Below are positions 32,714 to 41,670 of a DNA stretch of 64,000 bases, piece by piece; within the stretch, counting starts at the first letter, position 1, and each line of letters begins with the position of its first letter. Below the pieces are notes generated by a model. That model was not told the origin of the DNA and made no database searches. It saw only the letters and a program-made list of their open reading frames with translations. The translations under genes and the position numbers were made by a program. Origin of the DNA: Dulcicalothrix desertica PCC 7102 (GTDB lineage: Bacteria; Cyanobacteriota; Cyanobacteriia; Cyanobacteriales; Nostocaceae); contig NZ_RSCL01000012.1 in NCBI RefSeq assembly GCF_003991905.1, forward strand, positions 117,838 through 181,837, read 5' to 3'.

Positions 32714-34624
32714 CTAAAATCTAAAATTTTTCGTCGGTATCCAAGTAAGTTCGCATATTGTACCGCGAGAAGAAATTGATTCGCGTCTAAATTCTCCACC
32801 TAATTTTTTGGCAACTGCTTGACAATGTCTCGTACCTTTATTTTCCAGCTTCGATTTAATTCCACAACCGTTGTCTTTAACCGACAGTTTATATTTACTT
32901 TCAGCATACATACCTGATGCTTGAACGCGCTTTGCTCCTTGGGCATGTTTACCAATATTGCACAAAGCTTCTTCTAAAAATAAACAAATTCCGCGTTTAT
33001 CTTCCATACTTACATATTTATCATCAATTGGTTCAAAATTGCGAACTTTGACTTTTAAGGTTTTAAAATTCTCAAAACTATCACGTTCTAACGTGCTTGA
33101 ATAAACTTCGTATAGTAAATCATGAAGTGGTCGGCTTAATTCAAGTATCAATCCACTTCCTAAACGTAAAGTTTCTTCCTCGGTTAATGCTTGGAGCTTG
33201 AGTAAATCTCCAAGTTCTCGAATTTCTTTATCAAGTTTTTCAAATTGTGCAAGCAGTTGTTCATATGGAATATCTTTAGAGCGCATGTGTTTCAATCCGT
33301 AACCAAGGGTTTGCAATGGTCCGTTATGAATTACATGAAAAGTGTTTTGAATTGTGTTTTGACGTTCGTTAATTTGCGAACGCAAAAATTTATCGTGTTG
33401 GTAAAATGCAAAAGCACTCAGCCCAACTCCATTTACAGCTAATACAAGTAAACTCGGCGCCACAGGAATCCATATACCCCACTGCCACAGCATTATATAC
33501 CCGCAGCTAAACAAACAAACGCCAGCAACACCAACACTTAATACATTTCTCCTAACAGATTGGGTAAGTCGTCCGATAATAATAGGAAGAAAACCCCAAA
33601 TAACTATCCATGTGTATTCTTCTATATCTCCCCAACTACCCAGCATTGGGCGCCCATCAATTACAGTACTAATGATTTGACTAATTACGTGAGCATGATA
33701 ATCAACTCCATAAATTACGCCTTTTAATTCTAATGTATGTACACCATTTGTATAAAAAATATCCCCAGCACTCATATTTCGGTTGCCAATTAACACAAGG
33801 CGCCCACGCAATAATTTTTGATTAACCTCGTCGTTTTTATCGTTTAAAATATTGCGTAGCGATACAACATGGAAAGGTTGAGAATTGTTACGGAAATTCA
33901 TCAAAATATACAATCCGTCATTCTTAACATTAACGTATCCACCAAAATTTTTGGTAATACGGGGTAATTCGACCTGATTAATCATTATTGTGTTCGGGTC
34001 ATTTTTACCTGCACCACCATTAATTCCTTTAGCATCTAAATACGTGCTAACTAATCGTAGTGCTAGAGAATATTTATCTTCTTTTTCATTTTTAGGATTA
34101 GCAGGATTAGTTGTATATAACAAATAACGTCGATTTTTGATATCATTATCATGAACTAAATCACCAAATCCAACTTGTTCGGGTGGTAAATTGCGATGTG
34201 GTGGAATTTCTCCGGGTCGTAATACTTTTTCAATACCAATAATATTAGTATTTTTCTGAAACACCCGTGCGAGTTGTTCTGCACCAGGTTCAACAGGAAC
34301 ATTTTTAAAAATATCTAGCCCAATAGCTAGCGGTTGATAGGTTTCTAGCTTGGTAAGTAACTCTGCTATTTTCTCATCTGGAACCGGGTACTGTCCAACC
34401 CATTGAATATCCTTTTCATCGATTCCTACAATTACGATACGTTCATCAAGTTTTTCTTGTGGACGTAGACGTAACATAGTATCAAAGAACATCCATTCTA
34501 AAGGTTGAAGTCCTCCAGTCATACGTATCAATACCACCACAATCAGTACTATAATACCTGGAGGGGCAGCAAGCGACCACAACCCAAATTCCTTGCGAAT
34601 GCGATTCCAGATTTTGTTTCTCAT
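32714..34624 (-). CDS. CHASE2-domain histidine kinase
   Basis: 636 residues. One helix near the start (IIVLIVVVLIRMTGG), a CHASE2 sensor domain outside the membrane (LDERIVIVGIDEKDI, GLDIFKNVP, RLVLIGNRN), three membrane helices (about 335-410), then a dimerisation domain with a candidate phosphoacceptor His in FHVIHNGPLQTL, and a catalytic domain with N-box EALCNIGKHA and DNGCGI. The family senses an unknown stimulus; output goes to the neighbouring response regulator, whose gene lies 3 bases upstream. Confidence 0.88.
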   Translation of the reverse strand: MRNKIWNRIRKEFGLWSLAAPPGIIVLIVVVLIRMTGGLQPLEWMFFDTMLRLRPQEKLDERIVIVGIDEKDIQWVGQYPVPDEKIAELLTKLETYQPLAIGLDIFKNVPVEPGAEQLARVFQKNTNIIGIEKVLRPGEIPPHRNLPPEQVGFGDLVHDNDIKNRRYLLYTTNPANPKNEKEDKYSLALRLVSTYLDAKGINGGAGKNDPNTIMINQVELPRITKNFGGYVNVKNDGLYILMNFRNNSQPFHVVSLRNILNDKNDEVNQKLLRGRLVLIGNRNMSAGDIFYTNGVHTLELKGVIYGVDYHAHVISQIISTVIDGRPMLGSWGDIEEYTWIVIWGFLPIIIGRLTQSVRRNVLSVGVAGVCLFSCGYIMLWQWGIWIPVAPSLLVLAVNGVGLSAFAFYQHDKFLRSQINERQNTIQNTFHVIHNGPLQTLGYGLKHMRSKDIPYEQLLAQFEKLDKEIRELGDLLKLQALTEEETLRLGSGLILELSRPLHDLLYEVYSSTLERDSFENFKTLKVKVRNFEPIDDKYVSMEDKRGICLFLEEALCNIGKHAQGAKRVQASGMYAESKYKLSVKDNGCGIKSKLENKGTRHCQAVAKKLGGEFRRESISSRGTICELTWIPTKNFRF

Positions 34625-34627
34625 CTG

Positions 34628-35338
34628 CTAATCAATTAGACCTTCTTCACGGGAACGAACTTCGGTTTGAATTCGCATATTCTTACCATATTGCTTACAA
34701 TCTTCAGGATACACCCCTAAAACATCCTGAATCTTTGTCCAGTAATTGCGTACTGCCCGTTCTGATTTATACATCCTTTCAGCGATTGCTTTATCTGTTA
34801 AACTTTCTTCAAAAGCTAACCGCAATACGTCCAACCATTCGGGTTTCAGTTCAATCCCTGTTTTGATATCTTTTGTGTGGGTGGCGCCATTAAGTGCTAA
34901 ATTAGCTCGCATCAGCATATCCGCTTCGGGTAATCCTTTGTCGGCAATTGCAAACCCACCTTGATGATTGTCTATTTCGTGTTTAATTCGGATTAATGCC
35001 TTCACATAACTTGTTTGTACCATAAAATTTTGATTGGGGTACTGTTTGAGCAAAGTTTGCAGCAGCTTAATTCCTGTATCAATTTCTGCCGTCTCCCCTA
35101 GCTCGTTAGGAATAGATAAATCCATCACAATTAGTTCAAACTGCTGAGATTGCAGTAGAGAAAGTACCTCATTCGCTATCTGAGCTTTAAAAATATCAGC
35201 TTCAGGGTATGTACTACTTAATACATCTAGAGTACCAGTCAAAATTAATTGATGGTCATCGACTACAAGAATACGCAGTTTTTTTTCCACTGGTAAATAC
35301 CCATAAACTTGGTGTTCTTCTGAGCTTACCGTTATCAT
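34628..35338 (-). CDS. NarL/FixJ-type response regulator
   Basis: 236 residues. Receiver: LRILVVDDHQ (Asp pair), LIVMDLSIPN (phosphorylated Asp), then an insert (NELGETAEIDTG) and FAIADKG with the conserved Lys. Output domain: helix-turn-helix in EESLTDKAIAERMYKSERAVRNYWTKIQ. Partner of the CHASE2 kinase in a two-gene operon. It probably acts on nearby promoters (CHAT, TPS or the short peptides); this is inferred from position. Confidence 0.88.
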   Translation of the reverse strand: MITVSSEEHQVYGYLPVEKKLRILVVDDHQLILTGTLDVLSSTYPEADIFKAQIANEVLSLLQSQQFELIVMDLSIPNELGETAEIDTGIKLLQTLLKQYPNQNFMVQTSYVKALIRIKHEIDNHQGGFAIADKGLPEADMLMRANLALNGATHTKDIKTGIELKPEWLDVLRLAFEESLTDKAIAERMYKSERAVRNYWTKIQDVLGVYPEDCKQYGKNMRIQTEVRSREEGLID

Positions 35339-35416
35339 ATTTTAACCTCTATTGACTAAAATTAAAATTTTCTTAAGCTTTATTCCAAATCCTCCTTTCA
35401 ACTCTAATAGATTAAT

Positions 35417-35530
35417 GGTGCGTGAAATTTTCGGCGCCGATTATCGCGATTGTAAGTGCCATTCAACTGTAGCGTGCGTGGCGCCATGAAAAAAATCAAC
35501 GTAGTGATAAGACTTATAGCGTCACGCACC
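35417..35530. repeat. Small palindromic element (MITE-like)
   Basis: GGTGCGTGA (35417-35425) and TCACGCACC (35522-35530) are perfect inverted ends of a 114-base stretch that holds two GGCGCC sites and no gene. The size and form resemble miniature inverted-repeat elements of cyanobacteria. No target duplication is clear. Confidence 0.5.
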
Positions 35531-35663
35531 GAAGGAATTGTTTAAGAATTATTAACCACATTCGTTGAAGTCTGTCCTTATTCTAACTGGAGATCAAATT
35601 TTAATCTATGCAGAAAAGTGCAAATCTAATATAGGCGCCAGTCGGACGCTATCAAGCAAAAAT

Positions 35664-35816
35664 ACAGTTTCATGCACATTGGCAAGCATAAAAGTCACTT
35701 ACTAATCAAATTGTTATTGCCTACTATAAATATCAGCAAGCAAAAGAGTTAGCAAACAAGCGCTCACTTTGCATTTCTAAATTTTCCAAAACACTCGATT
35801 AATTAAAGGATAAAAT
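35664..35816 (+). promoter_or_regulatory. Shared upstream module, copy B
   Basis: CAGTTTCATGCACATTGGCA, then AGCATAAAAGTCACTTACTA, AAATTGTTATTGCCTACTAT, GTTAGCAAAC, AAGCGCTCACTTTGCATTTC, CCAAAACACTCGAT, then AAAGGATAAAATC before ATG 35818. The first 95 bases match copy A at about 85% by eye; the end (GCGCTCACTTTGCATTTC) matches copy E. Confidence 0.65.
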
Positions 35817-35817
35817 C

Positions 35818-36078
35818 ATGTCTATCAAAAAGAAAATGTTTCTGCCCCTTGGTGCAATGATTCTTGGTAGTTCTGTTATGTTTGGATTTGTAAATCAAGC
35901 TTCAGCCTCAAGAGGGTGCAAATATATGGAAGTAACAGCCAACAATGTTAACAACAGATATCAGACTATATCATTCCAACCTCATGTAGATATAAATAAC
36001 AACAATGCTACCCATCTAAAATTCGGTTCTAGAACAATTTTTATTCCTGACAAAGTGAATTCTACAAACGACAATTAA
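35818..36078 (+). CDS. Short secreted protein
   Basis: 86 residues; ribosome site AAAGGA. MSIKKKMFLPLGAMILGSSVMF...ASA is a signal peptide with cleavage near residue 31. Mature part about 55 residues (RGCKYMEVTANNVNNRYQTI), Asn-rich, one Cys. It is not the same family as the 31479 peptide but stands behind the same upstream module. Function unknown. Confidence 0.65.
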   Translation: MSIKKKMFLPLGAMILGSSVMFGFVNQASASRGCKYMEVTANNVNNRYQTISFQPHVDINNNNATHLKFGSRTIFIPDKVNSTNDN

Positions 36079-36145
36079 TCTCCTGAATATTTACTTAATA
36101 TTTCACGATATGTAATAGCTTCATTTTGCAACTAAGAAATTGACT

Positions 36146-36250
36146 ATGAACAATAGTACTCCTAGGCTAGCAATGAATGGAGAGCCTGTGAACGGAGATG
36201 TTAAACTTGCTAATTTGGAAGCACTTCTGACCCAGATTAACAAGCGGTAG
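36146..36250 (+). CDS. Very short ORF after the secreted protein
   Basis: 34 codons: MNNSTPRLAMNGEPVNGDVK ... LLTQINKR. No signal peptide and no strong ribosome site. Listed because it lies in a run of very short frames between module B and the next peptide; may not be translated. Confidence 0.25.
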   Translation: MNNSTPRLAMNGEPVNGDVKLANLEALLTQINKR

Positions 36251-36337
36251 CTTTAGCTTATATTAACATTTTCAAAATAATACAAGACAAGTAAATCAAC
36301 ACCTCCAATAATCAACATCAAAATTAGGTACAAAATT

Positions 36338-36454
36338 GTGTCAAAACAAATTCTGGGTTTGAAGCCAACAAAGAGCGTTATAATACCCGTCGCACTCATA
36401 GTTATTCTACTCTTTATGCTATTCCGTTTTCTGAGCAGAAAATTTCGCCATTAG
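36338..36454 (+). CDS. Short single-helix membrane peptide
   Basis: 38 codons from GTG 36338: VSKQILGLKPTKSVIIPVAL ... FLSRKFRH. One hydrophobic helix (VIIPVALIVILLFMLFRF) with basic ends. A similar short membrane peptide, 41980-42183, follows another secreted peptide, so secreted peptide plus membrane peptide recurs twice. Ribosome site not clear. Confidence 0.35.
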   Translation: MSKQILGLKPTKSVIIPVALIVILLFMLFRFLSRKFRH

Positions 36455-36486
36455 TGGTGCATCATCATGTTCAAAAACTCTTACTG

Positions 36487-36672
36487 TTGTCAACTACTTC
36501 TAAACAATCTATCAAAAGCAAATTAGCTTTAATTTTTGCGGGTACAACATTAGCTGTAAGTGTTGCTTTACCTGCTAGCGCAGATAACAGCACCCCGCAG
36601 TCCCAGCGCTATGAGTCGGAACAAGTACAACCTCGGGTTATAGGGCCTCGTAGACCCTATAGCACGCTTTGA
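36487..36672 (+). CDS. Short secreted peptide, family member 2, start altered
   Basis: 61 codons from TTG. The bases TCAACTACTTCTAAACAATC align with those after the ATG of member 1, but here the start codon is TTG and the AAAGGA site is missing. A GTG at 36454 in the same frame would add 11 codons (HHHVQKLLL). Signal peptide TTSKQSIKSKLALIFAGTTL, cleavage after PASA. Mature part about 30 residues (DNSTPQSQRYESEQVQPRV...). It may be poorly translated or decayed, though the coding part is intact. Confidence 0.5.
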   Translation: MSTTSKQSIKSKLALIFAGTTLAVSVALPASADNSTPQSQRYESEQVQPRVIGPRRPYSTL

Positions 36673-36707
36673 TAAATAGACTCAATTATTAAGCGCTTAA
36701 TTTGAAG

Positions 36708-36780
36708 TTTACCTGATTGTGAATTATTGCAGCAGTAAGTAATTGTTTCGGCAGTTGCTCGCTGCTGGTTGTTTATGTAT
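36708..36780 (+). repeat. Duplicated 3' flank of the secreted-peptide gene
   Basis: TTTACCTGATTGTGAATTAT then TGCAGCAGTAAGTAATTG, TTTCGG, CAGTTGCTCGCTG: the same order and about 80% the same bases as 31741-31805, including the hairpin, though the T-run is missing here. Shows that the whole unit of the peptide gene with flanks was duplicated. Confidence 0.55.
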
Positions 36781-36942
36781 AAAATAGACTGACACTGAAA
36801 TGGTTGCGAGCATGGTTTAAATTTTTGGCGCCAAACCTGATACTCCGTGCGTTGCTGTCTATTAATGATAATGTGGACGTATTACAAAAAATATTCACAT
36901 TAGTAGTTCACTGGATTTTATTTTATCCAAGGCAGATTATTT

Positions 36943-39900
36943 ATGAGCCAAGTACATCAGCCTGAAAAACTCAGTATTAAAATTATTTGTTATTTATCTT
37001 TAATATTCGCTGCATTTGCCTTTGTTTCACCCGTTCAAGGACAAATCACACCCGATAACACGCTCGAACAAGAAGCTCCTCGACTCAATCAAAATCAGAT
37101 AATTAACGGCGCCCTAGGTGACAAAATTGAGGGTGGTGCAACACGTGGCAGCAATCTTTTTCATAGTTTTAGCGAGTTTAATATTAAAGATGGGCAACGG
37201 GTGTATTTTGTCAATCCCACTGGAGTAGAAAATATATTGACGCGCGTAACAGGTAAAAATGCATCAAATATTTTCGGTACTTTGGGAGTGCTTGGTACAT
37301 CAAATTTGTTTTTGATTAATCCCAATGGAATTTTATTTGGGTTTAATGCTCAGTTAGATATTCAAGGTTCCTTTTCGGCAAGCACTGCAAATAATGTCAA
37401 ATTTACTGACGGCAACGAATTCAGTGCCACCACTCCCCAAGCACCACCACAGTTGAGTATCAACGTCCCCCTCGGATTACAAACTGGTTCGATCCCAGCG
37501 GGTAGTGTGCTTACCAATCGTGGCAACCTCATTACTGGACAAGACTTGAGCCTGGGCGCCGATCAACTCGACCTGCAAGGACAATTGGTAGCTGGTGGAG
37601 ATTTGAGGTTAGCAGCCAATACGGTGATAGCGCGAGACAGCATAAACATCCCGTTTGTGGCATCGGCAGGCAGAAATTTACTGGTACAGGGGAATCAGGG
37701 AGTTGATATTGCTGCACTAAGTCACCCCAATAGCGGGTTATTTGCAGGTGGGAATTTAGTACTGCGCTCTGATGGTACGGTGGGGAGTGATGCTCATTTT
37801 CGGAGCGGTGGCAGTTTTAGAACTGAACGGTTAAATGGTAGTTTGGGCAATTTATCCAGTTCTCGTGGCTCAATTATTCTTACCAATGGTGATGTTGCCT
37901 TGGGGGATTATATAGGGGCATCGCTGCACATTTTGGCAGGTGGGAGTGTTAGTCTGGGCAATGTCACTATTAAAGAAACTGGGGATACTGGTGCTACGAT
38001 TAACCCCAGCAATACAACGAAGTTTAATAGCAGCAAGACCTATGCTGATCTGGCAAACTTTAACTTGATGGAATATAAAGCTACGCCGAATAGCGATGGT
38101 AGCGTTAGAAGTGTTGATCCAGTTGCGGCGCCTGTCGCGATTAATGGTAGTACTCAAGCCACATTGGATGTCCGAGTTGGGATAGATTGGGCAAAGTTAG
38201 GAGGGCTCCCTACCAATCCATTGCTTCGGGGAACCGTCACACCCTCAAGGGCAGATATCACTATAAATGGCATACCTGCACTTGAGTTTGGCAATCCGAT
38301 AAGGAAGGGCATTCAAATTGATCAACCAGCGGGATTGGTGCTGTTGACCAACCAGTTCATTCCCAACACCTTGCCAGGGAGGATATCGATTCGAGGAAAT
38401 GTGGATGCCAGTCTAAATGTTCCAGGAACCAACGGAGGCGATATTCGGGTGTATGGGCGGGGGGATATTGCGATCATTGGTTCCAGCGGTTTTAGTAATA
38501 CCCGTCTCGACTCTGGTGCAGGTGGTACTGGCAATGGGGGGTCTATTTCCCTCTCCAGCAACTCCGGTAATATCTCCCTAACCAAATCGAGCTTGGACTC
38601 GTTCTCGTTCACGGACAATGCGAGTAATGGGGGGTCTATTTCCCTCTCCAGCAACTCCGGGAATATCTCCCTAACCGACTCAGGCTTAGGCTCCAACTCC
38701 CGTTCATTCTCGTTCTCGGACTCAAGCAGTGCAGGTAATGCGGGGGCAATATCCTTCGTGACCAACTCCGGCGATATTTCCCTAACTAACACGCGGTTGA
38801 TCTTAGAGTCGCGCGCGTACACAGGCAACTCAGGCAATGGAGGGGCGCTGTCTTTCGCCACTAACTCCGGCAACATTTTACTAACCAACTCACGAACAAC
38901 CGCGTTTTCGTCCTCATTATCGGGTAAAGGGGGAAACGGGGGTGCGATTTCTTTCGCCACAAACTCCGGCAATATCTCCCTTCTCTCGTCCTCGGATTTG
39001 GACTCACACACGGATTCAGGGTATAAAAGTAATGGGGGGCACGGAGGGCCGATTTATTTTACCACCAACTCTGGCAATATTACCATCTCTTCCTCGTCCT
39101 CGTCCTCGTCCTCAAACTCGAACTTAGGTACTGCGGGGAATGGAGGCGCAATTTCCATCGTTACCCACTCCGGCAACATCTTCTTAGAAAAAAACACGTC
39201 CTTTTCCTCATCTTTTTCCTCAAACTCAGTATCGAGTTTGGGCACTGCGGCGAATGGTGGGGAGATTTCTGTTGTTGCCGACTCAGGCAATATATTTCTA
39301 GACAACGCGCGCTTGTCCTCATACTCGTACTCAGGTTCAGACAATTCAGGGAACGGAGGAGCGATTCGTTTAAGTGCTAAAAGTGGAATAATTTTCGGCG
39401 ATTCTACCTTGCTCGATTCGTTTTCCGTTTCCGAGGGAGGAGCGTCAAGGGATGGCGGAATCGTGACCCTGGAAGCGGGTAAGGGCATATCTGGATTTAC
39501 TATTAACACAGTTGCGTCTGGTAGCAAATCTGGGGAGGTGCAGATCAACGGCTTTGGCAACCTGCTCATTAACCAGACGAGTATTCTGACGGCTCAACAG
39601 GTAGAAGTATGTCTGTTTCCTCCTTGTTCTGACCCTAGCAACCCAACTAAAAAAATCAATTTAAATGACAGAGGTCAAGCTGGAAATGTAACGTTAAATA
39701 GCATCGGTAATCTCACCTTCAGCAATAGCCGTATTGAAAGCGATACCCGTGGAGGGAATCCAGCTGGAAATATTATATTCAGAGCGAATCAGGGTATTAG
39801 CATTGCAGACAACAGCACCATCTCCGCCAGAACTAGTAGCGGTGGAAAAGCGGGGAATATCACCTTCCTTGCGCCAACGCTGGTTGTTGCTGGAGACGCG

Positions 39901-41448
39901 CGAGTCTTAGCCGAAACTGCCAGTACTGGTGATAGTGGCAGCATTTTTGTGAATGCACCTACCTCTGTAGACCTTATAAGGCAGGATAATTTGTCTCCTG
40001 TGCTTTCCGTCGAAACCAGTGGGGCAGGGAAAGCAGGCAATATTACCATCAACACTCTTAGCCTAAGCCTTTCAGAGCAGGCGCGCATTACTGCCACTGC
40101 TACCGCAAACGCAACCAATCCCCAAGGTGGTGGCAGTATTACCCTCAACGCATCCAACTTAAATTTGGCAGGTATCGTTGGTATTTTTGCCGAAACCAAA
40201 GGAGAGGCGCCGGCTGGCACTTTACGACTTAATCCCTACAACAATCAACCCGATTTAGATATTGCATTAACTCCCAACTCAAAGATTTCGGCATCCACCT
40301 CTGGTAGCGGTAAAGGGGGTGACTTAATTGTAACGGCGCCTCAATCAATCACCATTGCTGGTTCTGGAAAATTAGCTGTGGAAACTAGCAACATCGGTAA
40401 TGCCGGAAATATGAATTTTACTACCCAACAACTGACCTTGAAAGACGGAGTGGAAATTTCAGCCTCCACATCAGGCATCGGAAAAGCTGGAGAAATTGGC
40501 ATTAATGCAGAGAAGTTTACCCTGAGTGGAGGGGCAAAAGTCGCAACGAATACCTCTAGTAGTGGTTCAGCAGGCAACCTCACCGTCCAGGTAAACGATC
40601 AACTTTTCCTGACTGGACGAGGTACAGGACTATTTGCCACCACAACTGACAACTCTACTGGTATCGGTGGTAACATCATTATTGATCCTAGACTGGTGCA
40701 AATTGAAGACGGCGCCACTATTGCAGTAGATAGTCGGGGTAGTGGCATCGGCGGCAATATATCACTGCAAGCGAGTCGGTTAGTATTAAATCAACAAGGT
40801 TCCATCACCGCTAAAACTGCTAGTACTACTGGCGGAAACATTTCGTTGAATGTCAAAGACCTAACTTTGTTGCGGCGCAACAGCCTAATTTCAGCTACTG
40901 CTGGAACGGATAAGGCAGGGGGTAATGGCGGCAACATTAACTTTGATGGCAAGTTCATTATTGCTCTCGAAAACGAAGATAGCGACATTAGCGCTGATGC
41001 CTTCAGTGGAACTGGTGGAAACATCCAAATTAACTCGCAAGGTATCTTCGGTATCGAGTCACGTCCAAAACCAACTGAGAAAAGTGATATTACTGCCAGT
41101 TCAGAATTAGGCATTTCCGGTACAATAAATCTTAATCAACCCGATAACAGTTCTATTCAAAACAGCTTTACCGAGTTATCGCCAAACGTGATTGATACTA
41201 ATGCACTTATTGCCAATAGCTGCATTGCACGCGGCGCCAAGCGAGAAGAAAACACTTTTACAATTACAGGCTCAGGCGCCTTACGCAATAGCCCAGGAGA
41301 CGTATTAATTTCTACTTATACAACTGGTGATGTACGTAATGTTGAACCAACATCGCGTCCTTGGAAAAAAGGCGACCCAATAGTGGAGCCACAAGGATTA
41401 TATCGATTACCATCAGGGCAATTGCTGTTAAGTAGAGCTTGTAATTAG
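36943..41448 (+). CDS. Giant TpsA-type exoprotein, filamentous hemagglutinin N-terminal domain
   Basis: 1501 residues. Signal peptide (FAAFAFVSPVQGQ), TPS domain as in the 23914 protein (HSFSEFNI, NPTGVENILTRVTG, LINPNGILFG), then beta-helix. Residues about 528-820 contain nine repeats of 30-38 residues with a core GAISFATNSGNISLTNS and Ser-rich spacers; the DNA here is low complexity (TCCTCGTCC runs). A four-residue-spaced Cys insert (QQVEVCLFPPCSDP) follows at 885-900. The last 150 residues match the other TpsA almost exactly. Opposite strand to TpsB; it presumably uses the same TpsB at a distance. Adhesin-like role inferred from the family. Confidence 0.9.
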   Translation: MSQVHQPEKLSIKIICYLSLIFAAFAFVSPVQGQITPDNTLEQEAPRLNQNQIINGALGDKIEGGATRGSNLFHSFSEFNIKDGQRVYFVNPTGVENILTRVTGKNASNIFGTLGVLGTSNLFLINPNGILFGFNAQLDIQGSFSASTANNVKFTDGNEFSATTPQAPPQLSINVPLGLQTGSIPAGSVLTNRGNLITGQDLSLGADQLDLQGQLVAGGDLRLAANTVIARDSINIPFVASAGRNLLVQGNQGVDIAALSHPNSGLFAGGNLVLRSDGTVGSDAHFRSGGSFRTERLNGSLGNLSSSRGSIILTNGDVALGDYIGASLHILAGGSVSLGNVTIKETGDTGATINPSNTTKFNSSKTYADLANFNLMEYKATPNSDGSVRSVDPVAAPVAINGSTQATLDVRVGIDWAKLGGLPTNPLLRGTVTPSRADITINGIPALEFGNPIRKGIQIDQPAGLVLLTNQFIPNTLPGRISIRGNVDASLNVPGTNGGDIRVYGRGDIAIIGSSGFSNTRLDSGAGGTGNGGSISLSSNSGNISLTKSSLDSFSFTDNASNGGSISLSSNSGNISLTDSGLGSNSRSFSFSDSSSAGNAGAISFVTNSGDISLTNTRLILESRAYTGNSGNGGALSFATNSGNILLTNSRTTAFSSSLSGKGGNGGAISFATNSGNISLLSSSDLDSHTDSGYKSNGGHGGPIYFTTNSGNITISSSSSSSSSNSNLGTAGNGGAISIVTHSGNIFLEKNTSFSSSFSSNSVSSLGTAANGGEISVVADSGNIFLDNARLSSYSYSGSDNSGNGGAIRLSAKSGIIFGDSTLLDSFSVSEGGASRDGGIVTLEAGKGISGFTINTVASGSKSGEVQINGFGNLLINQTSILTAQQVEVCLFPPCSDPSNPTKKINLNDRGQAGNVTLNSIGNLTFSNSRIESDTRGGNPAGNIIFRANQGISIADNSTISARTSSGGKAGNITFLAPTLVVAGDARVLAETASTGDSGSIFVNAPTSVDLIRQDNLSPVLSVETSGAGKAGNITINTLSLSLSEQARITATATANATNPQGGGSITLNASNLNLAGIVGIFAETKGEAPAGTLRLNPYNNQPDLDIALTPNSKISASTSGSGKGGDLIVTAPQSITIAGSGKLAVETSNIGNAGNMNFTTQQLTLKDGVEISASTSGIGKAGEIGINAEKFTLSGGAKVATNTSSSGSAGNLTVQVNDQLFLTGRGTGLFATTTDNSTGIGGNIIIDPRLVQIEDGATIAVDSRGSGIGGNISLQASRLVLNQQGSITAKTASTTGGNISLNVKDLTLLRRNSLISATAGTDKAGGNGGNINFDGKFIIALENEDSDISADAFSGTGGNIQINSQGIFGIESRPKPTEKSDITASSELGISGTINLNQPDNSSIQNSFTELSPNVIDTNALIANSCIARGAKREENTFTITGSGALRNSPGDVLISTYTTGDVRNVEPTSRPWKKGDPIVEPQGLYRLPSGQLLLSRACN

Positions 41449-41480
41449 AAACTCGACCGACATCACCACTTTACTGGAAT

Positions 41481-41668
41481 GCAGTTTTCTGCAATCAAGC
41501 AATCATTTTCGTGCATTCTTCAGGTGTTAAAACCGCACGCAAATATACATAAAAAGTGAATGTATAAGATTTGAATTAAAAATAGTATTGATATTAAGAA
41601 AAAACGAAATAGCTAACAAAAAAGCTAATTCTGCATTTTCCCAAAACTCTATTTTTAAAAGAGAAAAA
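41481..41668 (+). promoter_or_regulatory. Shared upstream module, copy D
   Basis: GCAGTTTTCTGCAATCAAGC then TCGTGCATTCTTCAGG, CCGCACGCAAATA, AAAAAGTGAATGTATAAG, AATAGTATTGATATTAAG, AACAAAAAAGCTAATTC, TGCATTTTCCCAAAACTC, then AAAGAGAAAAATT before ATG 41671. Near-identical order to copy E (43990). Confidence 0.6.
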
Positions 41669-41670
41669 TT

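Noticed and set aside
38322..39569. Minus-strand frames opposite the Ser-rich part of the giant TpsA
   Set aside because: Glu/Pro-rich low-complexity complement of the repeat DNA; no independent support.
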